Part shown: positions 20,177-31,992 of the stretch, in pieces
Layout: the number at the start of each line of letters is the position of its first letter
How positions within the stretch are numbered: the stretch's first letter is position 1
DNA from: Lumbricus rubellus
Taxonomy: Eukaryota; Annelida; Clitellata; Crassiclitellata; Lumbricidae
Length of the DNA: 64,000 nt
Assembly: GCA_945859605.1 (NCBI GenBank)
Contig: OX243823.1
Location: 33,948,018 to 34,012,017, forward strand
Direction: 5' to 3'
Translations under genes and position numbers: made by a program
Notes under the pieces: model-generated
Told to the model about the DNA's origin: nothing
What the model saw: the letters and a program-made list of their open reading frames with translations, nothing else
The model's database searches: none

Positions 20177-21865
20177 GGGTTAACCGAAACAATTTTATGA
20201 TACGTCGTTTAAAATCAATGATCAACTGGATTAAATTTCAAAATTAAATTAGCGAAATTAAAATATTCATCTGAAATGATTTGAATTTGTTTTAAAGCAG
20301 AGCGCAACCAGTGGCGGAGTTTGCTACGGCATGTTCAACCCTATAGCAAACGTGCGCAGCTCCATACATTTCTCTGAACTAAAATTAGCATTATTATTAA
20401 GTGGGTTTTTAAGGTTCAGTCGATTAGAAGAACAAGTTCTTGTCAAATTGAGATCTGTAAAGACCTGTTGGCATGTAATGTAGTTTCTTTGGAAAATGTG
20501 TCAATGAGATGTAGTATGAAATGGTAAGAGAGGAATGTTATGAGAAAACTGGTCTGAATCACTAGGAGAAAAACAAATGTCCAAGAATGCAACGTAAATG
20601 CTCAAAAAGTTGTGTCAGGGAGTCCAGCTTATTTATTGGCGCTAAAGAATACTACGCTGTAATGCTTTTTCAGTTGGAGATGTGTGAACAAGTGACATGT
20701 GGGTAGGAAAGAAATGCAATGGGATAATGTAATCTGATGAAAACATAAAAACTTGTATGATAATGAACTCATTTCACTTATATCTTGGTTGGAGTTATCT
20801 AATATTAACCAAACTGTCAGCTATCAGTAATATGCAACATGAGCACAAATTGCATCAATAGTAGGCTTTATATACACATGCCTCTTCAAAATTAATATTC
20901 ACTGTATTTTGCTTAGACATCAACCACTTGCAATTCAACCTACGGATACGAAAGCAACAAAGCAGTGCATCAATAGTTCTACAAACTGTGCTTTTCTGCT
21001 CACAGGTAAATCTACCGCCGAAGCAATTCTGAAATCAGCTTCGTGAATCGTATTGGACACAAGACCGTGTTTAAAATACATTTCAGATCACTGGTGACGT
21101 CATTTCTGTTGCATATCGACAAAGCATGTCGTCATAAACAGCGTCCGAAAACTACAACAGCACCTCCCATGTTAATCAGATTTTTATGTCTAATTGTCCA
21201 ACTTAGAATATACATTTCATTGTTTGCAGCATTGTTTTTACACGAGCAGAGGGTTATGTGACTGGGACATCTGAAAGCATGGCAGTTATATCGATTATGC
21301 ATGCAGTGTCAAATGTCTCAGTTTTGCCCCATAAGGGATTCTCAGAAACATTAGTCATACAGGAAAGTTTAAGAATGGGATGAAGGATTTAGAATTTCAG
21401 ATGACTTGAATGATTAAGAAAATTCTCAATGATTCAGATGATTTGAGGCATTCTAAAGATTCTGAAAGATAGAGATGACAGATGATTTGAAGGATAAAAA
21501 AGATTGAAAAGGATTCAGGTAGGATTAAAAAGATCGGAAAGGTTCGATTTGATTTGAAGGATTAGGAAGATTGAAAATGATTCACAAGATTTCAAGTATT
21601 AGGAAGACTGAAGAAGATTAAGATGAGTTGAAGGATTAGGAAGATTGAATATGATTGGTGATTTTTTAAGCACTCCAAAGCCAAAGATTCTCAATAAGTC
21701 AGAAACTGTTAAAATATTCAGAATGCGCAGCAGCAGGATTGCAATTTTAGTAAGGGGGAGGAGAGGGGGGCAGCACTTTTGCCATTCAGTGACGATTGAA
21801 ATGATTGATTAAAATAGGAGCAACATAAATAAGTCAGTGATTTGGCAATATATATATTCGCAGCG
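20177..21865. other. intergenic between NAA60 and RNF185
   Basis: Holds a 29-bp piece of the foldback family near 20297-20325, and from about 21370 to 21660 diverged copies of a GATTTGAAGGATTAGGAAGATTGAA-like 35-bp unit. The RNF185 3' UTR must start at 21865 and run leftwards; no clear polyadenylation signal was found close by. Confidence 0.45.
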
Positions 21866-24800
21866 TTAGGCGATCATCAGCCAGAAGAGAAAGATGATTG
21901 CGATCGCGAGAAAAACGCGACTCAAGAACGCTTCGTCCGCATGTTGAGGCGACCCGGCTGGAGCTAAAATTAAAAATACATATTTAAATTAATTTATCAT
22001 TTTAAAAGGTGTAAATACAATTTTGTTGTGAAAGAAAAATTGTCTAGAGAGAGGATGGACATTGTTACTTTTTTTACAATATATACATATATTTAATCCA
22101 TTCTATCTTTAATTGGAGGAAATTGAGCTACTTCGGCCATGTGATGAGATCTAACGGTTTGGAAAAGGAGCTGATGACGGCATGTGGTGAGGGAAGGAGA
22201 AGATGCGGAAGACCAAGGAAGAAATGGTTGGATGAGGTACAGGAAAAGTCTGGCATGAGACTGGAGGAGCTAAGAGAGGCGACTAGGGAGAGGATCAACT
22301 GGAGAGGATGCACCAGGGCTTTCGCCAGAGCTCCAGAAGCTGACGGCACCAGGTGATCTTTAATTGACAATTTTATTTATGCATCATATATTTGCTCTTT
22401 GTATTTGTGATAATTAGCATTTCTTTAATTTTATTCAATACACCAAATTATTAATCACATTTTTTCATAATTTTGTATCACTTTGTTAATTAATGGTAAT
22501 TTTTATGTACCGGTAATCATTGTGCTATTTTTTGCACTCCATTTATTCATTATATTGTCTGACATTTACTCCTTACCATGTATCATATTTATTTCAGCTA
22601 TAAGAATTTACCAACTCACATGTAAAGTAGAAAACATAACAGAGCAGCAACCAGCCTTTGTTCACAGTAAATTGATTTTATATGCTGGTGCTATATGAAT
22701 GCAGAAACACAGGTAACGTAGAAAATATTACGGGGTGGTGGTCGGCCGTCGTTTAGATTGAAAGAAGAGGCGAAAAATCCGAATGGAAACGCTCCAATGC
22801 CAAACGACATCTGAAAGCCATTGTCTCCCAGGCCAAACCCATTCAGATTCTACAAAAATCAAACATCTTTAAGACATGAAAATCTATAACAATTCCAAAA
22901 ATGCTGAATAAAATGCTAAAACATTTCAGATTATAAATCTACAGACTAAATTCTAAAATAATTTAAAATAATAAATTCTACAACAATTAATATAAAAACT
23001 TAATTCTAAAACTTTAGAAAATTTGATAAATTATAATGATTATAAAATATGCATCAAGTTCAACATTATATATCCACATTACCAGATAAGATGATCAACG
23101 TTTTAAAAAAATTTCAAATTCCACAAGATATCAAAACTATGAAACAATAAATAGATTTTAAAAATAAGGCACCAGACAGACCAAGAAGGCGCAAGAAAGA
23201 TAAAGATGGCACTAGACAGACAAAGAAGGCACAGAATACAGACAAAGAAGGCACACAATACAGACAAAGAAGGCACACAATACAGACAAATAAAGCACAC
23301 AATACAGACAAAGAAGGCACACAATACAGACAAAAAGGTGCCACAAGACCAAGAAAAAAGGCATCAGGCAGTCAATGATGGCACCAGACAGACAGAAAAG
23401 GCACCAGACAGAAAAGGTACCAGAGACACACAGTTCTAAGGCACCAAAAAGACCCATAATGCGTCAGAAGACAAAGAAAGCAATATACAGAGAGACATCA
23501 ACATAATAATTATAAGGTTAAGAAGAAGAGAATCTTGATTGCCTTACATTACTATTTTCTGGTTCTGTTCGTTGGCCCTGCGGTCTTGGAGGAACTTTCT
23601 CCCTGCATAAAATAATACAAATTCAGTCTGATTATTAAGTACTAAATAAACACATCATATCACTGTCTAGGGTCTGAATAAAAACTAGTCAAAACACATG
23701 TGGCAGATATAAATAAAATGTTGTATAGTTCTGAAAAAGATTTTAAAGAGAAAAATAACGTTATATTTATCAACTTTGTAGATAATACGAAAGGTGAGGA
23801 GAAATAACTTGTACTTTCAAAGACCAAAATAATGATCAGGTTGATAATGATGATGATAATTAGTATTATTTTACCATTACTATTATTTTATTAGTATTAT
23901 TATTAATTATTATTATCATCATCGTCGTTATTATTTTTTATAATGCCATTAGCATTTTGATACATGTTCATATTTACCAAATGTATCATCAGCAAAACAA
24001 TAAAATAACTGACAGCAAAACAATAATAGAAGGAATTACAACAGTAATAATAGCAATACAATAATACTAACAAATAATAATAATAATGATAGAACGTATT
24101 TTTCTAGATGGATTTCCGACATCTGACCTTGGATCCTGTTGGTTGGCGTTTCCTCGGCCGTACAACGGAATAACTTTGTCTTTGCTGATTCCGGCTTTGC
24201 AGACAGGACAAGTCTTTCGATTTGGCCGCGTCTCCAGCCACTGGTGAAGACAAGGCCAACTGGAAGCGAAAAAAACAAACATGCTCTATCTGTCTTTCTT
24301 TAATAATCTCCCACTGGATATATAATAACAATAATAATAATGATAATTTACTGGGGCGCGGTGGTCTAGTGGTGGAGTCGTTGACTTGGAGCCGGAAGGT
24401 CCGAGGTTCGAATCCACCTCCCCACGTAAGGACCTTGGGCAAGTCCTTCACTCACAATTGCTCAGCGCTTCGGCGTGAAACTCCGATGCAGTGTCCGCTC
24501 TGCATCGGGAGCGCCTCTGAGTAGAGAGCTTGAAGAGGCGCTATAACAAGTACGCATACAAACAAATAATAATTTTCCTGGTTATTGTTACTGACGGCTC
24601 GGTAGAACGTAAACAGTATGGCGGCCACAAAAACATATAAATCAGAATGCAATATAATATATATAATTATATATATATATGAATCATAATTATTAGATTA
24701 GATAGAATTATTAGATTCGAATTGAACAGATTAGTCTGACCAGAACAGGTGTCCGCACATGCTGACCACCGCATCTCGTGCAGTGTCAAGGCAAATGTTG

Positions 24801-24937
24801 CATTCGTATGCGCTGTTGTCTTGAGTCGCACGACTCGAGTTCTGACTCGATCCAGAGCCACCGGACGCACCTTGAGACTCCTCCCCATTCACGGGCGGCG
24901 CAGGACTGGCGTCCGATTTCGGGATGTTCGTCGCCAT
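21866..24937 (-). CDS. RNF185: E3 ubiquitin-protein ligase RNF185 (RNF5/RNF185 family)
   Basis: RNF185 and RNF5 are membrane-anchored E3 ligases of ER-associated degradation and autophagy. Coding exons in transcript order: 24937-24741, 24259-24128, 23602-23548, 22849-22732, 21963-21866. All junctions are GT-AG and in phase, giving 199 codons (human RNF185 has 192). A Ser/Gly-rich N-terminus precedes a C3HC4 RING: Cys46, Cys49, Cys61, His63, Cys66, Cys69, Cys83, Cys86. Then come [17 protein letters not shown] and [11 protein letters not shown], typical of the family, and a final membrane segment ([15 protein letters not shown]) at the extreme C-terminus. A TTTTCTGTAG just upstream of the ATG suggests a leader intron whose first exon was not located. 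RNF185 is preferred over RNF5 by the [12 protein letters not shown] stretch, but an ancestor of both is possible. Confidence 0.96.
22110..22356 (+). mobile_element. LINE C-terminal fragment (GRPRKKW family)
   Basis: Encodes SYFGHVMR, then [16 protein letters not shown] and [10 protein letters not shown], the end of an RTE-like ORF. It lies in RNF185 intron 4 in the opposite direction. A related piece, reversed, is at 59944-60195. Confidence 0.75.
23206..23460 (+). repeat. 22-bp minisatellite in RNF185 intron 3
   Basis: Repeats of GACAAAGAAGGCACACAATACA, five near-perfect copies at 23219-23330 with degenerate flanks built on GGCACCAGACAGA. The ORFs over it in several frames are products of repetition. 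Confidence 0.88.
24354..24570 (+). mobile_element. tRNA-derived SINE with L2-type tail
   Basis: A box TGGTCTAGTGG and B box GGTTCGAATCC form a pol III promoter in the first 70 bp. A central GGGCAAGTCCTTCACTCACA block follows. The last 60 bp (GAGCGCCTCTGAGTAGAGAG...GAAGAGGCGCTATAA) are nearly identical to the 3' end of the L2-like LINE at 49575-49612. It lies antisense in RNF185 intron 1. Other copies: 58952-59180, and reversed at 15240-15875 and 62736-62840. Confidence 0.88.
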
Positions 24938-25519
24938 GACAACACCACCTACAGAAAAACAACCGCAATCAAATCTAATGATTCAGGTGTATCACCGTTA
25001 CGATAAGATTTAGGAATATTATCCATTTAGGCCTTGTGCAGCAGGCACTTGGAATGATGTTTTTTCGATTGCAATGCAATTTTTTTAATTCAATGCTTGA
25101 TTCCCTCCATCAAAGAAACATGAGGTACAGGTTTGTTTGCTTGTTTGTATGTGCACTTGTGCCCCTTCAAGCTTTCTCCTCAGAGGCGCTCCCGACACTA
25201 CACTACCGCACCCTGCATGGATATGCTAGAGCTCTCTTATATGATCTAACTTTAGCGAAAAATCCTCTTGATCAGAATTTTACATGTGCACCTCTTGTCA
25301 ACACATGAAAACTACAACTGGGCTTTTCAGCAAGAACCAAGGCAATTTTTATTGTTCAATCACTGCGGATTCTGATTAAAACACAATGCAATCTTGCTAT
25401 GTCAGGCTTGATTTGATATAGCGTTGCTGCTGGTCTCACTGACGCTGCTTTTGTGTGGCGCTGAGAATGTCAAAGATCCTTTTTTTTATTATATTACATT
25501 CTATTACGCTCAGATGGAG
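24938..25519. other. RNF185 upstream region
   Basis: Should contain the RNF185 leader exon and promoter on the - strand. A reversed LINE/SINE tail (CTTCAAGCTTTCTCCTCAGAGGCGCTCCCGAC) lies at 25156-25195. No promoter motif stands out. Confidence 0.4.
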
Positions 25520-25926
25520 TTTTAATAACGTAGTGGATCCGCTCACGCCCCGAGCGTTAGCGGAAACCATGTGCTACATTCACGCCCGTAACATGATTGG
25601 TCGCACTGGCTACGGACAGGCTACCATTCGCGCTAACACCCGTCGGCCAATCAGGTTAGCGGAAAACAATGTGGAAGAGTCGAATACCGTAGGGGAGGAG
25701 GTTGTCGAGTACAATTTATGCCCATCCTTTGTAAACCCTACTGTCAACAGCACGTGCGACATGCAGGGTCTGACGATTTTAGACGAATTGCAATGTAAAA
25801 CGTTTAAAATGTCTTACAAATGACCCTACGTATGGAGGAACATTTTGCACAGGTAATTATGCGCTCTTTATCGTTAAATTTAAGCATGGTTATAACATAG
25901 AAGACCTAGGTGTCGTTCGCGTATAG

Positions 25927-27146
25927 CAGTGGTGGCCAACCTGCGGCACGCGTGCCACTTGTGGCACGCCGGCGTATGAGGAGTGGCACGCAGGACCATG
26001 GAATTTTCGAAAAATAAATTTTAACGTTATCTCTTAAGCGAATCTTAGGCGCTTCTGTACCTTCCTAGCTGCAGTGACCAGGGCAAGCCTAATTAGCCTG
26101 ACAGCTGCAGACGGACACAGCACAGGAGCATGAAGTGGACTGAGGCTGGCAGCGGGCATCTGTCGGTCAGGCTGGCCAGCCTCGTCAGTCGGCGGACGGT
26201 CAAAGTCCACTTTCTCCGCAGCATATTTCTGCCATTCACAGATAAGATATTGAGTTCACCCAAGGACTCCTATATTCAATCCCATTTATCCAGACCTCCT
26301 TGGTTCACCCCACTGTGGGGTTGCAGGATCAAACGAAGGAAGAGGCTGCCTGGTCTTCTGAAAAGGTTTTTATGTATTAGATAACGGTATGTCTTTATCA
26401 TTGCTACTTGCAGCAAGACACCTAGTTCTTCAAAATAAGTATAAAGATAGCATTGTCTTGCAGGAGTTTTGTTTCAATTGGGAAGAATATCATTTTTAGA
26501 AGAAAAGTCAGTCTATTATTACTTTTGGAAAGTCATCCAAATCTTTTTGTCTGCTGTGTACTGTAGCAGTTGGGGTACAGGTAGGCTATGTAAATAATAA
26601 TTAATGTTGAACTTTCACTTCAGTAAGTTACATGGGAACTTTAATAAGAAATGCCGACCTGGGTCAGCTATCAGGACTAATTAATTTTATCAGCCGGAGA
26701 AAGCAGCTTTTAGGTAGAACAGCACGTTTTCAGGAAAAGTGATGAAATGAAAGTGATGGCCATTTATACAAGTTAAGGCTGATAAGAATAACTTATTCAG
26801 ATGGCGAGTATAAAGGCTTTGTCAAGTTTTGCAAAGGTTCGTGTTATCCCAAAATCAAAGCATCAATAACGAGTAGCATGATTGCTCTCGAACGCAACAT
26901 GACCATGAGGCTCAGTAGGCCTATTTGACGGAGTAAGAAAGAATCTTAATTTCTTAGTTAGCCATGAACTAATGCTGTAAAGACAGTGAATCTGCATAGT
27001 TACCTTATGTAAGTGCATGTTTCAAATTGGAACAGGTCACAATGCCTTTTGTTTAGTATACATGTAGGCCTATGTGATGTGGTGGCACGCGGACTGCACG
27101 CTTGAAATTTTGTGGCACACTATGTATAAAAGGTTGGCCACCACTG
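25927..27146. mobile_element. non-autonomous hAT element 4
   Basis: Perfect 16-bp ends CAGTGGTGGCCAACCT and an exact 8-bp duplication GCGTATAG (25919-25926, 27147-27154). Subterminal GTGGCACGC motifs occur at both ends. A degenerate stretch near 26100-26390 shows no intact transposase. Confidence 0.95.
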
Positions 27147-27167
27147 GCGTATAGGGTATAAGGTTTC

Positions 27168-27300
27168 GCGTCGTGAGGGTCGGTTAGGGTTAGTGTTATG
27201 GTTAGTGTCGTCATTAGATTCTTAAGATTTTTGCGTCGTGAGGGTCGGTTAGGGTTAGTGTTAGGGTTAGTGTCGTCATTAGATTCTTAAGATTTTGGCG
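27168..27300 (+). repeat. 64-bp tandem duplication with GGTTAGGGTTAG
   Basis: Two nearly identical units start GCGTCGTGAGGGTCGG at 27168 and 27232. Each contains a short telomere-like GGTTAGGGTTAG word. Confidence 0.85.
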
Positions 27301-27446
27301 TTGGTTGTTTAGCAGTTGTTGGCCAACCTAGCCTAATAGCTTGACCATCAACTGCTAACATCAACTACCTTCTCCCCCCCTGCGGTCTTCGCCTCTTCCA
27401 GACGGTTCACGTGACGGGCGTGAGCGGATCCACGACCTTTTAATAA

Positions 27447-28475
27447 ATCTTTAAGATTAAACTAAACACAATGGTTAAATTTACGGTGGATTACCAGTTT
27501 AATTAAAATCAAACCATATTTCCGTGTGTCATGGCTATATTTTATTTCTGCTGAAAAACGACAATTTAAAGCGGGCGACAAATACGTTTCAGGAACATGT
27601 AGGATTGCAGGGCAGCAAGGGCTGTATGCATACGTCATGCACTCATATGCGTCTCAGTAAGAGTAGCCCACCTTTAATGCTATCTTTCGTCCAAATTACG
27701 ACAGTCCGAAGACTTAACTAATAATTAAATAGACCACATAATTTGAATATGTTTAATGGCTCTGTTTTAAAATTCGTTCAATATTTAAACCCTTCTATTC
27801 TGTACATTGAATCGCGTATTATTATTTATGATGCTCAGAAAGATTATAGATACATTGATGAGACACCCGATACGTACGTAATTTCTATTTAGTAAAAACG
27901 AGCGCCAACAGATTTTTTAAAACTCTAACGCCGCGAAATAATTCTGCACAGGTCATATGATTCTTTATCTGAAACAGATTGGTATTAACTTTAGGCCATA
28001 AAGAAATGAATGATTTTTCTAACAGACATTTTAATCATCATTGTAGAATCACGGTATATTTACTTCTAACTGACCGGAAGTTGTTGCTAGTTAACGAACT
28101 GAACGCTTCGTTCCAATGTATTTCTGTAGCGTTGGAAAAAAGGGTCTGATAAGTCGGAGTAAGATTTCACAATTTTTTCCTAATTTCTTATATAAGTTCG
28201 TAAGGAGGAAGGTAATGGGGGGTTTGGCAATGCTGATGGAGAACTTTTAAAGTGCGTGTTCTATGGAGTTCAAGTTTGAAATTATTTCCAAGCTTCTAAA
28301 GCGAGATATTGGTAATCCAGAAGACTGCATGCCTGTATAGTACACCAAACAATATGGTTGCCAATAATTGCACTCAAATAGAACGCAGCGACCTATCAAC
28401 TTCATCTAGTGTTTTATTATGTTTGTTTGTTCGCAGGTAAAATACGTGAACTAATTGAATTTTTCTTAGAGAAGT
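27447..28475. other. NAT9 upstream region
   Basis: No coding exon recognised. A CAG/GTAAAA acceptor-like site at about 28434-28437 lies shortly before the NAT9 ATG, so a leader intron is possible. Confidence 0.4.
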
Positions 28476-31400
28476 ATGCGGCTGAACAGTCAGACGAGAA
28501 TTGTGGGAAAGAAAGTGATTTTGGTTCCCTACAGAAAATGTCACGTTCCCAAGTGAGCATTATTTTTTATGTTGTAAGGCAACTTGCGTTTTTATTCTGG
28601 TTAGCTTAATTTAGCATTTCATGAAAACTGTGGGTTAAGGTAAATGCTGTGAGTGAATGTAAATGAATGTAAATGAATGAATAGCGTTGAGTTGCGGTCA
28701 TCATCAATGGATGAATTAAATATAGGTTATATCTTAATTTGCTAATTCCACTTTAACTTAAATTCATAGTTAACTTACATTGTGGTTGCAATTAGACTAG
28801 CTTTATATCCAGTTGTAGCAAATACCATGGGTTGGCGCACATTGTTATTAAATAACAATAACCTGTAATGTGTGCAAGGTCACACCAACATGTGAATCTG
28901 AGGTGCAAAAATCTGCTCCTACATCATTTCTTAAATCTGTTGGATGGATGGTATGCAAAGTGACATTCTCTTCAATGTAGAGATCTGGGTCAGTGCTGTT
29001 TAACACTCTGACGACAAGCTGTACTGGCTTCCAAGTCACTTTTAGTACATTAAAAAGTGTCTGATGGTGCGTTGCAGGTACCACGAATGGATGGAGAATG
29101 ATGAACTTCGACAGCAGACGGCTTCAGAGCGACTCACGTTAGATGAAGAATATGAAATGCAACAGACCTGGCTTCACGATGACGACAGTAAGTATATCTG
29201 TTTGTAAGATCTTGAATGAGTCTCTCAAATGTCCGAGAGTTGTTGTTTAAGCGCTCCTCTTATATCTGAAGAGAACTGGCAATTGTGCTATAAGTACTGT
29301 GGGTGTCGTAACAATTGCGTTTCAACAGTGTTGGCTAAATCAAACTTGTACGCTAGCTAAGTCCCTGAAACTAAATCTGAGAGGAGCCTAGCTTTTGGTG
29401 AGAAGCATTTTCAACCTAATTTATCTTGGCCACTGTTTCAGTGTGTGTGTGTGTTTGTCTGTGTCTCTCTTTATATCTCGTTCTTTGTTTCACTGTCTGT
29501 TTATACTTTCTGTTTCTTTTTTATCTCTTTCTGTCATTCTTTTTTGTATCTCTCTCTTTGCCGCTCTGCCTTTTACTGTTCCTGTCTCTCTTTCTCTGAT
29601 CTATTGTTGCTGTCTGCAGACTTCCCTTTGTTGCCTTCAGTCTTTACATTCCAAGTGACTGTAGCTAATTAGATAGAAATATAATATTGATATTTATAAT
29701 TATGATAGTTATAATAATGTATTCCTATAGAACTTTTCTCTTTTACTTAGTTGACATAATGTTGATGCTTTCTTTTTGATCAGAATGTACGTTCATTGTT
29801 CTCGACTGCACAACGTACAACGACAACAGTCATGACGAAGTTCGTACGTAACTTATCTTTTGTTGTTAATGGGTTTTGTTTATCAACACTCGATGAAAGT
29901 TCACTGTGCTATCGATACATGACGGTTCATGACTGCGTGCCTTCTCATGCATTGGACCATCTTCCTGAGTAGCAGCATCAACATAGCTCATTTATTTTAC
30001 TCTTGACCTGCCATAAATTCTTTGGAATTTTTTAAAATCTTATTTACATGTTAACTACATCCAAAGAATGAGTGATGATAGAAAGATAAAGAGCATATTG
30101 ACGGGAATCATGGAGGGATCGGGGAGAAGGGGAAGACCATGCAGAGAATGGTTGCAGGACATTGAAGAATGGTGTGGGATGAATGCACAGGAACTGACAC
30201 ATCGGGCACAGGACAGAGAAGTATGGAGAACAGTGGTCAAGTGTGCAGTGGACACCTACGGGCTGTTAGCCCACGGATAAAGAAGAAGAAGAAGAAGACA
30301 TGTTAACTGCTTGGGCTAGTGTAAGGGACTGATCTTTGCTTCTGGGAGAGTTAAAGCTGTTATCATTCATTCGTATCCGTAAAAAAACTATTTTACATTC
30401 ATGCTTTCTCTAGTTTAGCTTTTCAATCCTTTGTTGACCAGCAGTATCTTTACTCAACACTATTGGATATTTTTAACATTTTATATATAATAATGAATTT
30501 AATAATTGAGACAGACATCATTGTTTCTTGGTGTAGAATCGATGGTCGGTGATGTGAATTTGTTTCTGAATGACGCTGATGATCGACAGAAGGCTGAGAT
30601 CGAAGTTATGATCGCTGAAGAGAAATGTCGAGGACGAGGATTTGGTAGAGAGTCTGTCCTTGCAATGATCTATTATGGTAGATGAATAACAAGACATCAA
30701 ATCTGACAGATATTGCTATAAGGAGATCTTGTAACAAACTGTAGCATCATATTATCTGCTTTGATCTATTGGGTGTAAGATAGGTATATGCGGCCATTTT
30801 GATCATGTGTTTCTTAATTCTTTAATTTGCAGTTTTTCATCTTGCATCTGATTAGGTTTATGATAATTGTAACTTGTCTAGACTTCGGATGCGACTTAGT
30901 CTGCATTTAGATTTCTTCTCAATGCCAGTTTCGTTTTATGCAAGGTTTCAATCATGTTTTGTAATGCTTGGACTGTTGGAAATGACGAATTCCCATGATC
31001 AGGGAACCTCGGACCAACAGAACTATTCAATACAAAATAGTCATGGTGTATTCAATCATTCCTTCATAGTAACCCGAAAACCTTGTGGTCATTCTTAGGA
31101 TTTAGGTCTGGGTAATACTCTAGACTCTGGAAGTGCCAGTTAGAAGTGCCAGATTGTGACAATCGTTTAGAGAAACACTTTGATTGACAGCATTTTATTG
31201 CTTGGTTTTTGAAAAAAATCGTCAGGTATTGAAAGTCTGAACATGAAACGGTTTTGCGCAAAAATTGGATACAGCAACCATACGAGCCTCTTGCTTTTCC
31301 AGAGTCTGTCCTTCACGGAGGTTGGACCAGTATTTTTCTATTACTACTAAGTACTAATTTAACAATAATAGTGATAGTTATTATTTTACTAATATGTTAG

Positions 31401-31738
31401 GCTATTGTTAGTTGTATTAATAATGGTAGCCTATTGATATTAATGCTAATAAGTGTAATGGTGGCATTAACATCATTCGTTACATAGTCATTTTGCAGAA
31501 GTGACAGTTTATTGTATTTTTATGTTATTGTTTATTATATTGCTGATTCTGCTTAGTACGAAATAGACCACTGGCCATCTTACAATTCAAATTTTATTTT
31601 GTTCTGGTTTTTGTTTAGGTTTCCCGAAGTGATGTCTTTGAGGAAGTTACACTGGAACTTGTTGTAAATGAACAATATAGGAATCTACTCAATAAACAAA
31701 TGGACCATCTCATTATAACGAACGACTATCTAAATTAA
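28476..31738 (+). CDS. NAT9: N-acetyltransferase 9 (GNAT family)
   Basis: NAT9 is a GNAT-fold acetyltransferase-like protein linked to microtubule stability in animals. Coding exons: 28476-28552, 29078-29187, 29784-29843, 30537-30677, 31226-31329, 31619-31738; all GT-AG, in phase, 203 codons (human 207). Exon 1 gives MRLNSQTRIVGKKVILVPY, exon 2 YHEWMENDEL and LTLDEEYEMQQTW, exon 3 CTFIVLD, exon 4 MVGDVNLFLND, EIEVMIAE and the acetyl-CoA loop CRGRGFG, exon 5 KIGYSN, exon 6 VFEEVTLEL. The start ATG matches the family N-terminus exactly. Intron 3 holds a small LINE insertion. An AATAAA at 31987-31992 gives a 3' UTR of about 250-270 nt. Confidence 0.95.
30057..30297 (+). mobile_element. very short LINE 3' insertion with target duplication
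   Basis: Encodes only the last 70 or so codons of an RTE-like ORF (GRRGRPCREWLQDI, REVWRTVV) and ends in an AAG trinucleotide run. It is flanked by an exact 11-bp duplication ACATGTTAACT at 30046-30056 and 30298-30308. It sits in NAT9 intron 3, in the sense direction. Confidence 0.88.
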
Positions 31739-31986
31739 TTTGTATCTGTGATATCATCGACAAATTAATATTTGTCCATATATCATTTTAGAACCAATAT
31801 ATGCATAGGCGAAATGCTGGCAATGAGTGTGTTTATAGGTCATTATTGAAGTAAATTATATGTATCTATCAACTGATAGAAGTTTATACAGGTCACGTGT
31901 TAAATGTATTTATCATATGGCTTACCGGGTATTTGGTAGTTTATGGGTGGGTTGTGCTAGAGCTGACCAGTGTGGGATTTGTGCTA

Positions 31987-31992
31987 AATAAA
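31987..31992 (+). terminator. NAT9 polyadenylation signal
   Basis: AATAAA, 249 bp after the NAT9 stop, the first canonical signal downstream. Confidence 0.55.

Larger units (their letters stand above)
25520..27445. repeat. wide inverted repeat around a hAT element
   Basis: TTTTAATAACGTAG then TGGATCCGCTCACGCC at 25521-25551 is mirrored by GGGCGTGAGCGGATCCACGACCTTTTAATAA at about 27416-27446. The two ends may be the termini of a DNA transposon later hit by the hAT at 25927. No flanking duplication was established. A 118-codon ORF from an ATG at 25467 overlaps the left end and has no recognised similarity. Confidence 0.5.

Noticed and set aside
24354..24430. Real tRNA gene from A and B boxes
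   Set aside because: The unit recurs with a LINE-type tail in several copies and lacks a convincing cloverleaf; it is a SINE.
25467..25823. 118-codon ORF with signal-like N-terminus
   Set aside because: No recognised similarity, overlaps an inverted-repeat end, and has no splice or regulatory support.
9825..31738. NAA60 and NAT9 as a tandem-duplicated acetyltransferase cluster
   Set aside because: Both are GNAT fold, but they belong to different ancient families with different exon structures, separated by RNF185.
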